Shown piece by piece: positions 35,246 to 49,554 of a DNA stretch of 64,000 nt (within the stretch, counting starts at the first letter, position 1; every line of letters starts with the position of its first letter). The stretch lies in the NCBI RefSeq assembly GCF_041260155.1, contig NW_027248293.1, positions 1 to 64,000 of the forward strand, given 5' to 3'. The notes beneath the pieces are model-generated. The model saw nothing but the letters and a program-made list of their open reading frames with translations, did not search any database and was not told the origin of the DNA. The translations under genes were made by a program, and so were the position numbers. Source of the DNA: Ptychodera flava. Taxonomy: Eukaryota; Hemichordata; Enteropneusta; Ptychoderidae.

Positions 35246-35500
35246 TGCTGGCTTGGCAACAATAGCTTTCGTGCTTTAGGGAAATAGTGTCAATGCATCT
35301 CGCTTGGTGACAAGAGATGACGGACAACCAAAAACCAGTCTTCACACCGGGTTTGGTATCTCCACCAACGGTCATCCACAAAATGTAGTAACATTGAAAG
35401 ATGGTGGAACTAACGACGATTGATGATGTAGAACTTGAACTTGTAATTGAATGACCATAGCATCAAGAAAGGACCCACACACGCTCACCCCGTTCTCCAA
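35246..35500. other. possible upstream region of the pseudogene
   Basis: Within the adjoining 35,050-35,250, a segment of about 100 bp containing TCAACTTTCCG and ATTCCCGAT is present twice, which lengthens the N-terminal coding part of the pseudogene. Nothing else supported here. Confidence 0.35.
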
Positions 35501-35504
35501 TTTT

Positions 35505-35960
35505 AGGGAAAAATAAATCTCTAGAATAAGTTACAAAACACTTAACCCTTCTCAATTTTAAAAGAGAAACAAACTTCTAGTTTCGGTTACACGTCGTAAC
35601 ACGTTGTGAACTACGCTACACCATAGCTGTCTCTCTGGCGAGAAAAAGTGACCATCTTACTGCCCATAACACCTCGCTACACTTCGTTACTTTCGCTACA
35701 CCGCCTTCTCTAACTTTCACAAAATTTTACCTCAAGACTTGGTTATACTTCGCTACACGTTCTTAACTACGCTACAAGATTGGTGTCTCTCTGGCGAGTA
35801 CAAAGTTACCATCTTACACAGCCCATAACACCTCGCTACACTTCGTTACGTTCGCTACACCCCATTCTCCAATTTTCACAAAATTTTTACTCCTAGACTT
35901 GGTTACACCTTGCTACACGTTCTTAACTACGCTACAAGATTGGTGTCTCTCTCGTGAGTA
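35505..35960. repeat. tandem repeat, period about 158 bp
   Basis: AACTACGCTACA followed by GTGTCTCTCTGGCGAG recurs at 35,609, 35,765 and 35,925. Each unit also has CCCATAACACCTCGCTACAC and TTCGTTAC. The motif CGCTACA is scattered through every unit, suggesting an older short repeat. About 2.7 units, diverged. Confidence 0.75.
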
Positions 35961-36266
35961 AGAGTTGATAGTGACCAACTTAACTTCTTTAACTTTAAAT
36001 TTCGAGACGTTTTATGAGAAGGAAGGGGTCGTCGCGATTGATCTTTTACAATTTTACTGCTGTAGTCCATACAGAATATCTATATACATTACTTCAACCT
36101 ATCTTCAAAATTATCTTGTTTTAATTTTCATCCATCGCCAGCGTACCCTAGTATAGTTTTCATATTATTTGTAGGGGTCACTAGCAACCTTTAAACAAAG
36201 TTCCGGGCACCCTCTCTCCTTTACTACTCTCAATTTTCTTTCTCTTATGAGAAGAATAATTATTCA

Positions 36267-36314
36267 CGATATGTAAATCGATGAGAAGATCGATATGTAA
36301 ATCGATGGGAAGAT
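36267..36314. repeat. 24-bp direct repeat, two copies
   Basis: CGATATGTAAATCGATGAGA followed by AGAT is repeated immediately with one substitution. Confidence 0.85.
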
Positions 36315-39300
36315 CGAATTGTTCCATATCAGACATTCTATGTGAAAATAATCCCATCTGAAACACACTGCGCATTAATATATTTCACTGTAATTAGACT
36401 TCTTTTCCTAGCCTTCCCTACACTCGCAACAGTTAAATACGTAGCGAGGGGTTAGTCTATAAAAAGTTTGCACCTCGGATCTTGCAGTGTATATAATTTG
36501 AAGTTAAGAAATGATTCATTTACGGATTTATTGAAATCAGTAATTAGTGATATAACGCTGAAATTACGGCACCAAATTTGGTGAAAGCTTCTACAGATGT
36601 TGATTTGATAGATAACTAATTGACCATTAAGAATTGAGCAGTGTTAAGCTTATAAACAGCTCATTTACATATTAAATATAATTTTGTAATTAGTGATTTA
36701 ACTCCAAGAGAATTGTGCAAAAGTTGATGAAACCTGCTACATATAATGATATAACTGTTATCTGATAGATCTGTGAAGCGTACTACTATTACTGAACCTG
36801 TTTGTAAAACACGTGAGCACATTTAGTTCACATCTATTTATAGTATCAGAGTTGTCCGCTGTTAGTTGCCTGTAGTATCGTTCGTTGCTCAGCTGACTTT
36901 TGCACTCTATTATATTTTTTCGTGTCAATGATGGCAATTTTGCTTGTACCTTTGTTGAATGGAGTGGTCGTTATTTGTTAATTTATATAGTGTTCGTAGC
37001 GCGATTGTTCTAGACTTGCTCCAAGTCTGTAGGCACATTAATTTATCGAAAAACTATAAATTGAAGGAATCAACTCCAGCAGACTGTCGGACCAATTAGT
37101 GGGCTGTTTTGTAGATCGTGGGATGAACGCCTAGGCCCAGCTAGTAACTTGATTTCAACTTGAATGAGTGTTGTTTGGGCTGTTTGTGTCCCATAATTTA
37201 TTGGAGTCTAATTTTCCGTTTGAAGCCGTTGATATCGTTTAGTGAATGTTTTCTGTTCGAACGTTATTGTGTTGATACGAATTCAAGCCTTTGTTCAGAG
37301 CTCTCATTTCTATGTGTGATGAGTGGTTCTTAAAGAAAATTAAGTTTTTATTAGTCTCTATTTACATGTCATTTTCTTTCGGATGCGACTTTTTTTCTGT
37401 TTGTTTGATTTTTCTGTTTTTGTCTTATAGTTTGATCCTTTTTAATTCTTTTGTTGACCTTTCTTTTTCTGTAATTTATTTGGCTACTGTTAAATCACTA
37501 AACACATAGCACAAGGGGTCATACACAATTAGCGGAAGAGCTCTTCAGACCAACCAGGTAAAAGTTTCCCGAAAGGTGTCAATTACATCGGACTAACCCA
37601 ACATTTGTGAAAAAACATCAGGAACAATAGAATGAGTTGACGGGCCATAATCCCAAACTGGTCAATTTTTGTGTGGACGCAGCTGGAATGTTGAATCAGG
37701 CACATTCCGTGTCTTGAGGGATTGAGGGTGAGCTGATCATGAACCGCATTGCCATAATGATATCAAGGAGATTCATCATCAATATTCCCTTATTACCTAT
37801 ACTGTGCGCAAACTAACATCATTTACACTACGCCACGAAATACAGATGACGCTTTTCGCAACTGATTAACATGCATTAATATGTGTACATGTTAGCTTGT
37901 CGGCTAAATTGAAATCATGGTAGCTAAAGTTAAGAAGTATGACACGTGTAAGGCTACGTTAACAATTAACGATGAGAGAGGTAGGCGCTTGAGGAATTCA
38001 GGTGTGATTCGAAAGGTTTTGGTGTAGAGGGACGGGGCTTGAAAGTTTTGCACTGCCTATGGGGAGGGGACCGGACATTTTAACGGTCCTCTTTTATTTT
38101 TTGCAATTTCCAATTCCAAGGTTTGGGTCAGGTAATTCGATGAAAAATGAATAACATTGTAATTTCATCCAAAAGTTGTAATTTTAGTATAAATAAATCT
38201 AGAACGATTTTGTCATATTTCATGCCTTTTATCTTGAAAAGTATAAACAGTTATGATATAATATATAATAAACTCAAGTGGGCCTAGTAACAGGGCAGAA
38301 GCAGCAGCTGTTGATAACTTTTTTCAGTTTCTCTATGCAATATATCAAATACAGTTTCTTGCTATCTCCCTACAGTACGCTCAAAAACACAAAATTCAGT
38401 TTGTCTAAAAAACCTATATACAAATCTGTATCGGATAATAATTGAATTAAAGTCCAGGCTGAAAGTCATTTGTCAATGATTTAAATGCACAGTAAACATA
38501 CTCAGGCTGTGTTTGCAAGCTGATTGAATACTGGACAATTCAACATGTTTTATGGAGTATAATAATAACACACTTGTAAGGTCTGAACAAAAATATTGTC
38601 AAAATAATCAAAGTTAATACAGCTACTGCCCTACTACTGTAGTGTCACTGACACTGCGTATCGGCAGAAACAGAGATAGCGCTGATCCGATGTAGTTAGG
38701 GCTGACTCAGATGTAGTTGAACAAAAGTTTGGGTCACAAGACGCTCATGACAGTGAAATATACTTGTGCATAAAACCATACCAGAGAGCAACACATTACC
38801 TGGCAGACCAGGAAACATGAAAGTTATCAGGTATTTCTGAGTTCTCGCATATAAGAATATTCAAATATTAAATAAAAGAGATGAGGTCACCAAGCGTGAT
38901 TTTCGAAAAATTTCATATTTTCATAAATATAACAAAAAATTATACTTTTAAAAGTAAAGACTCTAGGTACGTTAAAAGAAAAAATGTGTGACTTAATGGA
39001 ATTATTTTTTCTACCAATTTAACTTACCACTATTACAACCAAATGTTAGAAATTAAAACGTTTATTTTATGGAATATATTAACCTTCCAGTAGTGTCAAT
39101 TTTAAGCACCATTTAAGTCATATATGTCTTGTACTTTTTAAATTATATTTTGGATAGGTCACTGTGATCAGTTTTGCAGAATTAGGCAAAATGTAGCCAG
39201 GAAATCACAATTCGCATACTTTCTCATGATCGTCATTTGGTGTGATCTTCAGCAGGTGCCATTGCCTGGCCAGAGTTGGATGTCGATGAACTCAAGTCGG

Positions 39301-39689
39301 CTCAGATTGATAAATCCAAAAATATGCACTGATGCATAAGAACATGTCTCATAGAAATATGACTCTTCAAACTGCTAGTAGCAAGGTAGTGTCGCATATC
39401 TGCGAGTAAAACTACGCAATACTCGTTTATTGTTTCTTTATGTGCATCCGTAGTAAGTATGCCGCTATATGTTACTTGGGGGAGACTTGAAAAATGTTGA
39501 TCATATAGACGGGGGGACTTGATAATTTTTGAGGGTACTCTGGGGGATCTGAATAACTAGATTTCAATCGCGCTTCCTCCAGTCTCCCCCCTCTAGCCGT
39601 TATTTGTGAACACAGCCTAAATAGGAATTTTATGAACCACGCAATCCTGAGCAATTATTAAGAAACACACAAAAACGGAAGAAGTGTAA
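36315..39689. other. AT-rich interval, no gene seen
   Basis: Faint degenerate repetition around 36,500-36,800 (GTAATTAGTGATTTAAC-like phrases about 160 bp apart). Otherwise I find no exon, RNA gene or transposon. Small plus-strand ORFs such as 37,291-37,509 are Phe/Leu-rich translations of AT-rich DNA. Confidence 0.45.
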
Positions 39690-40890
39690 AGAGTTGTGTG
39701 CCTTTCAATTTTACTGGTGGAAATCGAAAAGTGAAAACTGAAGAAAGAGCGAGTTGTTTTTGTTTGTCTTACTTTCCCAAACTGTTTGTAACAAATTCAC
39801 TATTAAGAGTAAATATTCGAAATGACTTTCATTAGTTAAAGTTGGTAAATATTCGAAATGATTTTCATTAGTTAACGTTGGTGGCGCCCTTGGTGTACAT
39901 TTAGGAACGCGATGCGTATTACGTGAGCAATGCAAGCCAAATCACGGTTATTTATACCACTTTGAACTAACCTTATTGAGATTTGGGGTTTAATACAGTT
40001 TTACTTTGTCCCATTTTGGCTCGATATATATCGATAGTAATTCCAGGTTTCTATAGAAATCAGTGCATCCAATGCAACAAAGTAGGCTATTGCTGAAATA
40101 CCGATAATGACGTTGATGTACCTTTTTTCAACTTTGATGAAGTTTGCCTGTGGAATATTATGGATTTTGGAAAACAATTCTTTGATTCTTTGATTTGCTG
40201 TAGCATCGTTATCGTATTATGTAAAACTAAAAGAAATGTAGGTTAAATTTCTGAATTTATGCCCTGCATGCTTTTACTATCCTCAAAAACTTTTAATTTT
40301 TGGTAATAGTCATGTCAATAAACTTTCACTATTCTCAAGAATTTGCCATTGCGATGCCTGCATTATTTCTTCTAATTATTGACATTAAAAATTAAAGTTC
40401 TGACTCTTAATAATTAAAAATAGTCGATGTTGTATCAAACAGTGCAAAATATTTTTAAAGGTGTATATCAAAAAAACATAGCTAATACTGTCTGTTAAGG
40501 CAGATGTCAAGTTACTTTCCATGCGCATCGATCCAATGGATGTAGCCGAAGTTAAGAGGTGTGACACATTTAAACATTAAACAGTATTTGAGCGATTATT
40601 GAAGAGACACAACAATAAGGAAAGGAGTTTAAATAAGTTTGTAAATTGCATTTTACAACAAAAGTCGGTGTTTTCAGGGCAAATCTCGTGCAAATCGAAA
40701 AGTGAAAACTGCGAAGAAATAAGGTTGACTTGTTTCTTATTTTACTTTCCTGTAAATCACTATTAAGAGTGAAGATTCGAAATGACTCTCGTCAGTAAAA
40801 GTAGTGGCGCCCTTGGTGTACATTAGGGAACATGACGTTTATTGTATGAGCAATGCAAGCCAATCACTGTTTTTTTCCTATTTTGCAACA
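39690..40890. repeat. two partial R-family repeats
   Basis: 39,690-40,080 and 40,660-40,890 carry the start of the R repeat: GAAAAGTGAAAACTGAAGA, CACTATTAAGAGT, GGTGGCGCCCTTGGTGTACA, then ACGTGAGCAATGCAAGCCAA. The first copy has an internal duplication of the ATATTCGAAATGA segment. Sequence between them is not recognised. Confidence 0.7.
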
Positions 40891-40904
40891 AACGTCGGTG
40901 TTTT

Positions 40905-43416
40905 CAGAGGAAATCTAGGGGAAATCGAAAAGTAAAATTAAAGTATGAGCAAGTTGTTTTTGCTTATTTTACATTCCCAAACTGTTCGTAACCAGATGAC
41001 TATTAAGAGTAAAGATTTGAAAAAATTGTCGTCAGTAAGCGATGATGGCGCTCTTGTTGTACATGACGGAACACTGGACAAAATGCTTGATATGCGCTTA
41101 GCATATTTGCGTATATTGATGTATACGGAACACAATATTAATTGCATACTCAACGTATATCTTTGTATATCAAACGTTCCAATACGTTGATATGGGTATG
41201 CAGTCATGGGTATACGTAATGTAGATCTTTGCACACTTAGTGTATACTGTAGTTATGCATTTTATAAGTTTATGTATATACATAACGTATTTGACACATG
41301 TACAGAATCAGTGTATCTGTATATATTGTTGTATATCAAGCATTTTGCTCAGTGAACCAGGTGATTATTACGTGAGCCAAGCAAGCAAAATCACGGTCTT
41401 TATACTCCTTTTAACTAACCTTTAGTGAGCTACGAGGTATGATACAGTTTTAATATATTCCATTTCCGCTGGGTAGATGCTAAAAGAATCACCAAAACCA
41501 TGCCAGGTTTCGATTGAATTTCTTGGTGCACAGGCGTTGGAAGGTAAATTGTACATACATTTAATGTTCATCAAAGTAGCCATACCTGCATTTCTTGAAC
41601 TGGTAATCGATTATGAGCGAAATTTAACATGTTGTGTGCAGCTGTCGAACTTTGTTTCATCTACATCTATATCATGGAGCCATTGTTGATGAAGTAGTTA
41701 CTTATTAACTTTGCATGTGTTCGGTATAACCTCAATGAACTTTTACCCCAATCACTAAAATTGAGGGAACGGCAGAAGTAATTTGTCTTAAAACTATGCA
41801 ATTAAAAGAGGTTGTAAATTATGTTTATCACCACTTCTATCTCATGTAGTTCATGTAAGGACATGTGTTGGTTATTTATCTGCTTGCACACTGTTATGAA
41901 TGTCCGAATGTCTGTTTATCACAATGGATACAACACAAGGCTGCTAACAATTTTATCTTCGTTCTCCCTCCCATTTGAAATGTATACTGACCTGCAATCA
42001 CACTCCAGTAGCAGCAGTCATGCAATAAGTTGTCAGAATCAAGTTTTAGAAAGTTCACATCGAAACGACTTTAAGGTTAAAAAATATATTTGTCAGTATG
42101 TAAAAAGTAAAATTTTCACACCTTTTGCTTTTTCACTAAGTCATTTTGCTTATAGCCGATGTGTTCCCGGCAAATTTAAACATGGGGTTGATGAGATGTT
42201 TCAGCTTGAAGGCAAAATTTAATTGACAGAAATTGTTAGTAGACAAATAAGCACGAAACATCATGTAATAGTCATCGAATACTTCGACATTATTATTATT
42301 TCGCATCTTTTTTCTAATGAAACGTAAAATAATGCAGCAAAATTTTACATTTCAAGGACATGTTAAATATGTAACAGTTATGTCAAATTATTCTATTCAG
42401 GTTATGGTATCTGATACGTTGAACGATAATTGCTCTTTCTAAATATGTAGCAAAAAAGGACAAAAATGTTGAGCCTACAAATTGAAATTTTACCTTTTAT
42501 TGCATGTTTGAATGTGGTGGGTGGCTGTCAATTTTCAGTCACGTGACCATGTCAAACTTGTTTCTATCAAATCTGTTAAAGTAAAACAACAAAAAGTAGT
42601 TGATAAAATTTCAGTCAATTCTGACTTGAAATAATGGAGTCCTGTGTGTTTTTTATAGTTAACCCTGCCTTAATAATGACAGCATTTTGCCATACGAATT
42701 TCTGCGACATTTTATTCTACCTTAATGAGTTAGTGTGTGTGTGTGTTTGTTTGTGTGTGTGTGTGTGTGTGTGTCAATATGTACTTTTTGAAAACAATGG
42801 ATTTTAAACATGACGCCTTAACTATGCATGGTAAGTGCTTGGTCAGAAACGCTGTTCCACTTATCAGGAACTCCCCAAAGTCAGTGAGTAAAATTGTCTC
42901 GGGTTTATTTGCGTAAAAGCGAGAAATTAAGGCATTGTTAACCTTAGCTATGAGTACACAGCTCATCTACTTATATTTTTATATTTTTTTGGCAGTTATT
43001 TGTCATTTTGAGCGTTATTATTGAATTTTCTGTGCAAGTAGCAAAAAAAACTTAACATCAAAAATAAGCCAGAAAAAGACACAAAACTAATGAAAAATGC
43101 TTTTAGTAGAGTTTTGGACTAGGTTCCCCTCACCTGAAGGGGCAGTATTGACCTGAAGGGTACTGGAAAGGCCTAACTCACTGTTAGTGCCGGCGTACTT
43201 GAAGTTTGCCTGCAACACCAGGGGCATTAATGTAACGGTATCTTGCCTACACTTTTACTGACGATTTTTGCCTATATGAAATGTATATCGACCTGCCATC
43301 ACACACCAGTAGCGGAAGGCACGCAATGAGTGTGAAGAATCAAGTTTTAGAAAGTTCACATGGAAAGCACTTTAAAATTGAAAAAAAAATATTTCTCAGT
43401 ATGTAAAAAGTAAATT
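40905..43416. repeat. R-family repeat, copy R1
   Basis: It carries the R landmarks in order: ACTATTAAGAGTAAAGAT, the TGGCGC...GTGTAC-type phrase, ATTATTACGTGAGCC (41,366), ACTAACCTTTAGTGAGCTAC, CCATGCCAGGTTTCGATTGA, ATCACCACTTCTATCTCATG, CACGTGACCATGTCAAACTTG (42,540), a (GT)n tract near 42,735-42,773, and a tail with GGTTCCCCTCACC (about 43,123). An extra stretch of about 250 bp with TATAC-rich words (41,090-41,340) is unique to this copy. Short ORFs inside it are broken in sister copies, so I treat it as noncoding. Confidence 0.75.
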
Positions 43417-44622
43417 CATGTCAATTCAATTCAATGCAATTCAATTCAATTCAACTCAATTCAAATTACTTTATTGTCCATTTAAGAAACACGCACAAAT
43501 GGAAAATTTTCTTGAGGCACCACAAAGCTCCTGACTTGCTCCTGACGCTTACCCATTCCGGACACCTGGTACCACCACTATAGTGGTTCAAGATTGTACT
43601 ACCGATTTTGTCAGTGATCTTATGTTTCTTTGTGTGTTTGTATTTACTGTTTATTGGACCTGGTAATTTATTTGCCTTGAATGATAATGATTGCTGGAAT
43701 CGATTTGATGTCATATTGCAATAAAAAACACACATATATACACAATCGTGGGGAAAAATCGATAAATTACGCATGAAATTCCGAGTTTAAAACTGCCACA
43801 GCTGAAGGTATAAAAGACTTTTTGTACAAGTTTTACGCGCAAAAGGTACCTTAAGTCGTCGACCTGACGAGAGGATTTTGAATTCTGTGCTGAGTGGATG
43901 TGTTAGATCCTGATGGATCTGAACGACTTTCGTCTTCAAAGATTTGTGATATACTACTGAAAGTTGCCGTTGTTTTATACCAGCAATCTTTCCTGCCAGA
44001 TTGACGACTTGTGTTATTCTCATTTTGTCCTTAACTGAGAGGTTCCCTTACAAGGATACAATATTAAACGTTAAAATGCTCTAAACAAGCGAACGATACC
44101 CAGTTACTAAATATAAGGCCGAGATCAAAGCCTCTCAGTTTCCGGAGGAGGGATAAGCGCTGCTGTGCTTTTTTTTTCAAATAAATTCAATGTTGTGTGT
44201 AAAACGACATCTCGAATCTAAAATTGTACCAAGATATTTAAAAAGTGACACCCTTTTAATTTGTTTTCCATCTATAGTTATCGGTCGAAGTAATTAGTCC
44301 GGAACTTGCTTCTGTGCTCTCATGATTCAAAGTTCTTTAGTTTTAATTCACAAGACTTCAAGTAATCTATGAATAGAATATAACGACTGAAAGAGTATTC
44401 GTCTTTAAGTCGTGCAACTACGGACATGTCATCAGCAAATTTTATGAGAGTGAGAATGACGTTATTACATCTTAATTCATTTGTATAAACAGAGAAAGAA
44501 CTGGTGATAGTACACAGCCTTGGGGAGCCACCGTATTTAGAATAAATTCGCTCGAAAGATGACCTTGTATGCTTACACGTTGTGGCCGATCACACAGAAA
44601 TGATCTAATCTAAAGAATAAAT
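43417..44622 (-). mobile_element. Rex1-like LINE, 5'-truncated, decayed
   Basis: Minus strand. The reverse-transcriptase palm (APQGCVLSPVL, then a KFADDMSVVARLKDE block) lies at about 44,320-44,560 and is frameshifted here. The C-terminal domain at 43,787-44,023 contains VVNLAGKIAGIKQRQLS and the LSSGRRLKVPFARK block typical of Rex1/Babar LINEs. The 3' end has CAATAAAGTAA and then an (AATTG)n tail at 43,417-43,462. It separates pieces of the R repeat, so it may have inserted there. A second copy of its 5' half lies at 56,680-57,310. Confidence 0.75.
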
Positions 44623-44640
44623 GAATTAACGGAACGGTAG

Positions 44641-47100
44641 AAGTCAGTTGTCGTAAAACTCTACAGTCAAAGAGGTTGTAAATTCTGTTTATCACCACTG
44701 CTGTCTCATGCAGTTCATGTCAGAACAGGATTTGAGTATTTCGTCTGTTTGCACATTGTGATAAATGTCCGGATGTCAGTTAATCACTATGGAAACAGCA
44801 CCTGGTCATTCATGTTGACGTGTCTCGGCAAACTTTTATCGATGTTTTTTCCACCATGTACAATGTAAACTGATCTGCCGTCTCACACGTGCACCTCTAG
44901 CAGCAGTCACGTAATGAGTTCTAAAGATCAAATTTTAGAAAGTTCACATCGAAATGACTTTAAAATTTGAAAAATTAATTTCTCAATATGTAACAAGTAA
45001 AGTTTTCAAATGTTTAGTTTGTCACTAAGTCACTTGACTTACAGCTTATATTTTCCCGCCAAATCTAACATGTGATATAACGAGTTGTTGCAACTGTAAG
45101 ACAAATTTGTTTCAAATAAATGGTTAGTACACATGAAGTAGCATGAAAGGTTATGTCATAGTCACTGAATATATCCAATATATTATAATTTTACATCTAT
45201 TTTCTAAAATAAAGTTGCATGTAAGTCATTTGTCGTAAACTATACTGTCAAAGAGGTTGTAAATTCTGTTTATCACCACTGCTGTTCCATGCAGGTTATG
45301 TCAGAGCAGGATTTGGGTATTTCGTCTGTTTGCAAAATGTGATACATGTCTAGATGTCAGTTAATCACTATGGAAACAACACCTGGGTCATTCATGTTGA
45401 CGTGTCTCGGCAACGTTTATCGATGTTTTTTTCCACCATGTACAATGTAAACTGACCCGCCATCTCACACCTCTAGCAGCAGTCACGTAATGAGTTCTAA
45501 AGATCAAATTTAATAAAGTTCACATGGAAATGACTTTAAAATTTGAAAAATAAATTTCTCATTATGTAACAAGTAAATTTTTCAAATGTTTAGTTTTTCA
45601 CTAAGTCACTTGACTTACAGCTTATATTTTCCCGCCAAAGCTACACATGAGATATAACGAGTTGTTGCAACTGTTAGACAAATTTGTTTCAAATAAATTG
45701 TTAGTACACATAAAGTGGCATGAAAGGTTATGTAATAGTCACTGCATATATCCAAAATATTATAATTTTACATCTATTTTCTCAAATAAAGTTGCATGAA
45801 AGGTTATGTCATATTCACTGAATATATCCAAAATGTTATAATTTTACATCTTTTTTCTCAAATAAGGTTGCATGTAAGTAATTTATCGTAAAACTATACA
45901 GTCAAAGAGGTTGTAAATTCTGTTCATCACCACTGCTGTCTCATGCAGTTCATGTCAGAACAGGATTTTGGTATTTCGTCTGTTTGCACAATGTGATACA
46001 TATCCGGATGTCAGTTAATCACTATGGAAACAACACCTGGGTCATTCATGTTGACGTGTCTCGGCAAACATTTATCGATGTTTTTTCCACCATGTACAAT
46101 GTAAACTGATGTCCAATCTCACACCTCTAGCAGCAGTCACGTAATGAGTTCTTAAGATCAAATTTTAGAAAGTTCACATCGAATGACTTTAAAATTTGAA
46201 AAATTAATTTCTCAATATGTAACAAGTAAAGTTTTCAAATGTTTAGTTTCTCACTAAGTCACTTGACTTACAGCTTATATTTTCCTGCAAAATCTACACA
46301 TGTGATATAACGAGTTGTTGCAACTGTAAGACAAATTTGTTTCAAATAAATGGTTAGTACACATGAAGTAGCATGAAAGGTTATATCATAGTCACTGAAT
46401 ATATCCAAAATATTATAATTTTACATCTATTTTCTAAAATAAAGTTGCATGTAAGTCATTTGTCGTAAAACTATACTGTCAAAGAGGTTGTAAATTCTGT
46501 TTATCACCACTGCTGTTCCATGCAGGTTATGTCAGAGCAGGATTTGGGTATTTCGTCTGTTTGCAAAATGTGATACATGTCTAGATGTCAGTTAATCACT
46601 ATGGAAACAACACCTGGGTCATTCATGTTGACGTGTCTCGGCAAACTTTTATCGATGTTTTTTCCACCATGTACAATGTAAACTGATGTCCAATCTCACA
46701 CCTCTAGCAGCAGTCACGTAATGAGTTCTAAAGATCAAATTTAATAAAGTTCACATGGAAATGACTTTAAAATTTGAAAAATAAATTCTCATTATGTAAC
46801 AAGTAAATTTTTCAAATGTTTAGTTTTTCACTAAGTCACTTGACTTACAGCTTATATTTTCCCGCCAAAACTACACATGAGATATAACTAGATGTTGCAA
46901 CTGTTAGACAAATTTGTTTCAAATAAATTGTTAGCACACATAAAGTAGCATGAAGGGTTATGTCATAGTCACTGAATAGATCCAAAATATTATAATTTTA
47001 CATCTATTTTCTCAAATAAGTTGCACGAGAGGTTATGTAATATTCACTGAATATATCCAAAATATTATAATTTTACATTTATTTTCTCAAATAAAGTTGA
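44641..47100. repeat. module tandem array A, four units, dimeric pattern
   Basis: Units begin with AAGTCATTTGTCGTAAAACT-like sequence at 44,641, 45,223, 45,876 and 46,453 (spacings 582, 653 and 577 bp). Units 1 and 3 share TCATGCAGTTCATGTCAGAA; units 2 and 4 share CCATGCAGGTTATGTCAGAG and CATGTCTAGATG. Unit 2 also contains an extra copy of the ATAATTTTACATCTATTTTC segment, which explains its 73 extra bases. The array is therefore a two-unit higher-order repeat present twice. Confidence 0.85.
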
Positions 47101-47284
47101 AACAAATGGATCAAAATTTTACATTTGACTCACATTTTGAAATATTTGACGGATATGTCCAATTAATTTATTCATGTCATGTTGTAGGATACGTTGCGAT
47201 AATTGCTCTTTGATAACATGGAAGAAAAATTAAGACTTATTTTTGATAATTGAAGACACACAGATACGGACCTAAGAACTGGAA

Positions 47285-48904
47285 AAAAGTTTTGTTTAGT
47301 TGCAATTTTACAACACAAGTCGGTTTTTTCAGAGCAAATCTAGGAAAAATCGAAAAGTAGAAGCTAAAGAAAGATCAAGTTGTTTTTGCTTATTTTACTT
47401 TCCTTCACTGTTTGTAATCAGATCACTATTAAGAGGAACGATCCTAGTTTATTGTCGTCAGTACACGTTGGTGGCGCCCTTGGTGTACAATAAGGAACCT
47501 GATGATTATTACGTGAGCCATGTAAGCCAAATTGACGGTTTTTACACTCCTTTAAACTAACCTTAGTGAGCTACCAGGTATGATACGGTTTAATTATATT
47601 CCATTTCCGCTTATTTGATGCTAAAGAATCACAAAATCATGCCAGGTTTCCATAGAATTTCTAGGTGCACAGGCGGTGGAAGGTAAAGTGTACATAATTT
47701 AATATTCATTCAAGTAGCCATACCTGCATTTCTTGAACTGAAAACCGATTATGAGTTCTAATTAACATGTTGTGTGCAGCTTCGGAACTCTGTTTCATCT
47801 AGTTTTCTATTATGGAGCCATTATTGTTTAAGTACATACTTAACTTCGCATGTGTTTGGTATAACCTCAATGAACTTTTACCTAAATCACTAAAATTAAG
47901 GGAACGGTAGTAGTAAATGTGTCGTAAAACTTTGCAGTAAAAGAGGTTGTAAATTCTGTTTATCACCACTTCTATCTCATAAGGTTCATGTCATAACATG
48001 TGTTTGTTATTTCATCTGTTTTCACACTGTGATAAATGTCCGAACGTCTGTTTATCATTCTTGATATGACACCAGGTGGCTTTTATGAAAAGATATCTCG
48101 GCTGGCAATTTTATCGACGTCCCCTATGTGAAATGTATACTGACCTGCCATCACACACAAGTGGCAGCAGTCACGCAATAAGTTGTAAGAATCAAGTTTT
48201 AGAAAGTTCACACCGAAATGGCTTTAAAGTGTAAAGAATGGTCTTCTCAGTATATAAAAAGTTAAATTTTCAAATCTTTAGTATTTTCATTTAGTCACTT
48301 GACTTAAAGCCGATATGTTCCCGGCAAAATTACCCATTGAATTGGTGAGATGTTTCAACTTTAAGGCAAAATTTAATTGGAAGAAATCGTTTGTAGACAA
48401 ACTAGCACGAAACCTCATGTAATGGTTATTGAATAATTCCAAATATTATTATTTCATATCTTTTTCTCAAAAAACCTAAGTTAATGAAGCTAAATTTTAC
48501 ATTTCATTGACTTATTGAAATAGTTAACATTTATGTCAAATTATTATATTCGGTTATGGTATCTGTTACGTTTATTGATAATTGCTCTTTCTGAATATGT
48601 AGCAAAATAGGACGAAAAATTTGAGCTTACAAATTGAAATTTTACTTTTTATTACATGTTTGAATTTGGCGGGTGACTTGCAATTTTCAGTCATGTGACC
48701 ATGTCAAACTTGTTTCCACGAAATCTGTTAAACTAAAAAACATACAGTAGTTGATAAAATTTCAATAAATTCTGACCATTTGCCTTGAAATAATAGAGTC
48801 CTTTGTGTTTTCCATAGTTAACTCTGCCTTTATAATGACAGCTTTTTGCCATACACATTTCTGAGATAGTTTATGCTACCTTTATGAGTAAGTGTGTGTG
48901 TGTG

Positions 48905-48947
<43 letters not shown>

Positions 48948-49430
48948 GTGTGTGTGTGTGTTTATGTTTGTGTCAATATGTACTTTTTGAAAACAATGGA
49001 TTTTTAAACTTAACTATTCATGGTCAGTGCTTAGTCAGAACGCTGTTCCACTTATGATCACCACCCCCCAGGTCAGTGAGTAAAATTGTGTCGGGTTTAT
49101 TCGCGAAAAGCGAGAACATTAAGGTATGTTTACCCTTAGCTATGATTTCACAGCTCACTCTTATATTTTTTAGCAGTTCTGTGTCGTTTTTTTGCGTTTT
49201 TATTGAGAATTTTCTGTTCAAGTACAAAAATCTTCATATTTGTAAAAATATGCCAAGAAGAGACACAAAACTAAATAAAAATGCTTTTAATAGGGTTGTT
49301 GGCCAGGTTCCCCTCGCCTTAAGGGCAGTGTGGGCCTGACGGGTATTGCAAAGGCCTAACTCACCGTCAGTTGCGGCGAACTGGAAGTTTGCCTGCAACA
49401 ACAGTGGGCATTAAAGGGACAAAGTCACTC
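47285..49430. repeat. R-family repeat, copy R2
   Basis: Full set of R landmarks from TTGCAATTTTACAACACAAG (about 47,300) through the GGTGGCGCCCTTGGTGTACA phrase (47,470), ATCACCACTTCTATCTCATA (47,963), TGTGACCATGTCAAACTTG (48,695), a long (GT)n tract (48,893-48,970) and the GGTTCCCCTCGCC tail (49,308). Nearly identical to R4 up to the (GT)n tract. Confidence 0.8.
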
Positions 49431-49554
49431 ATTTTCATGATTTTTTTTATACGAGATACTACTTATATTGTTTGACATGTTGAAAGATACTGAATGAATG
49501 GGTGACCATGCATACATTTTTCCCTGGTTTTAGACACATTGAATGAAATCAGCT

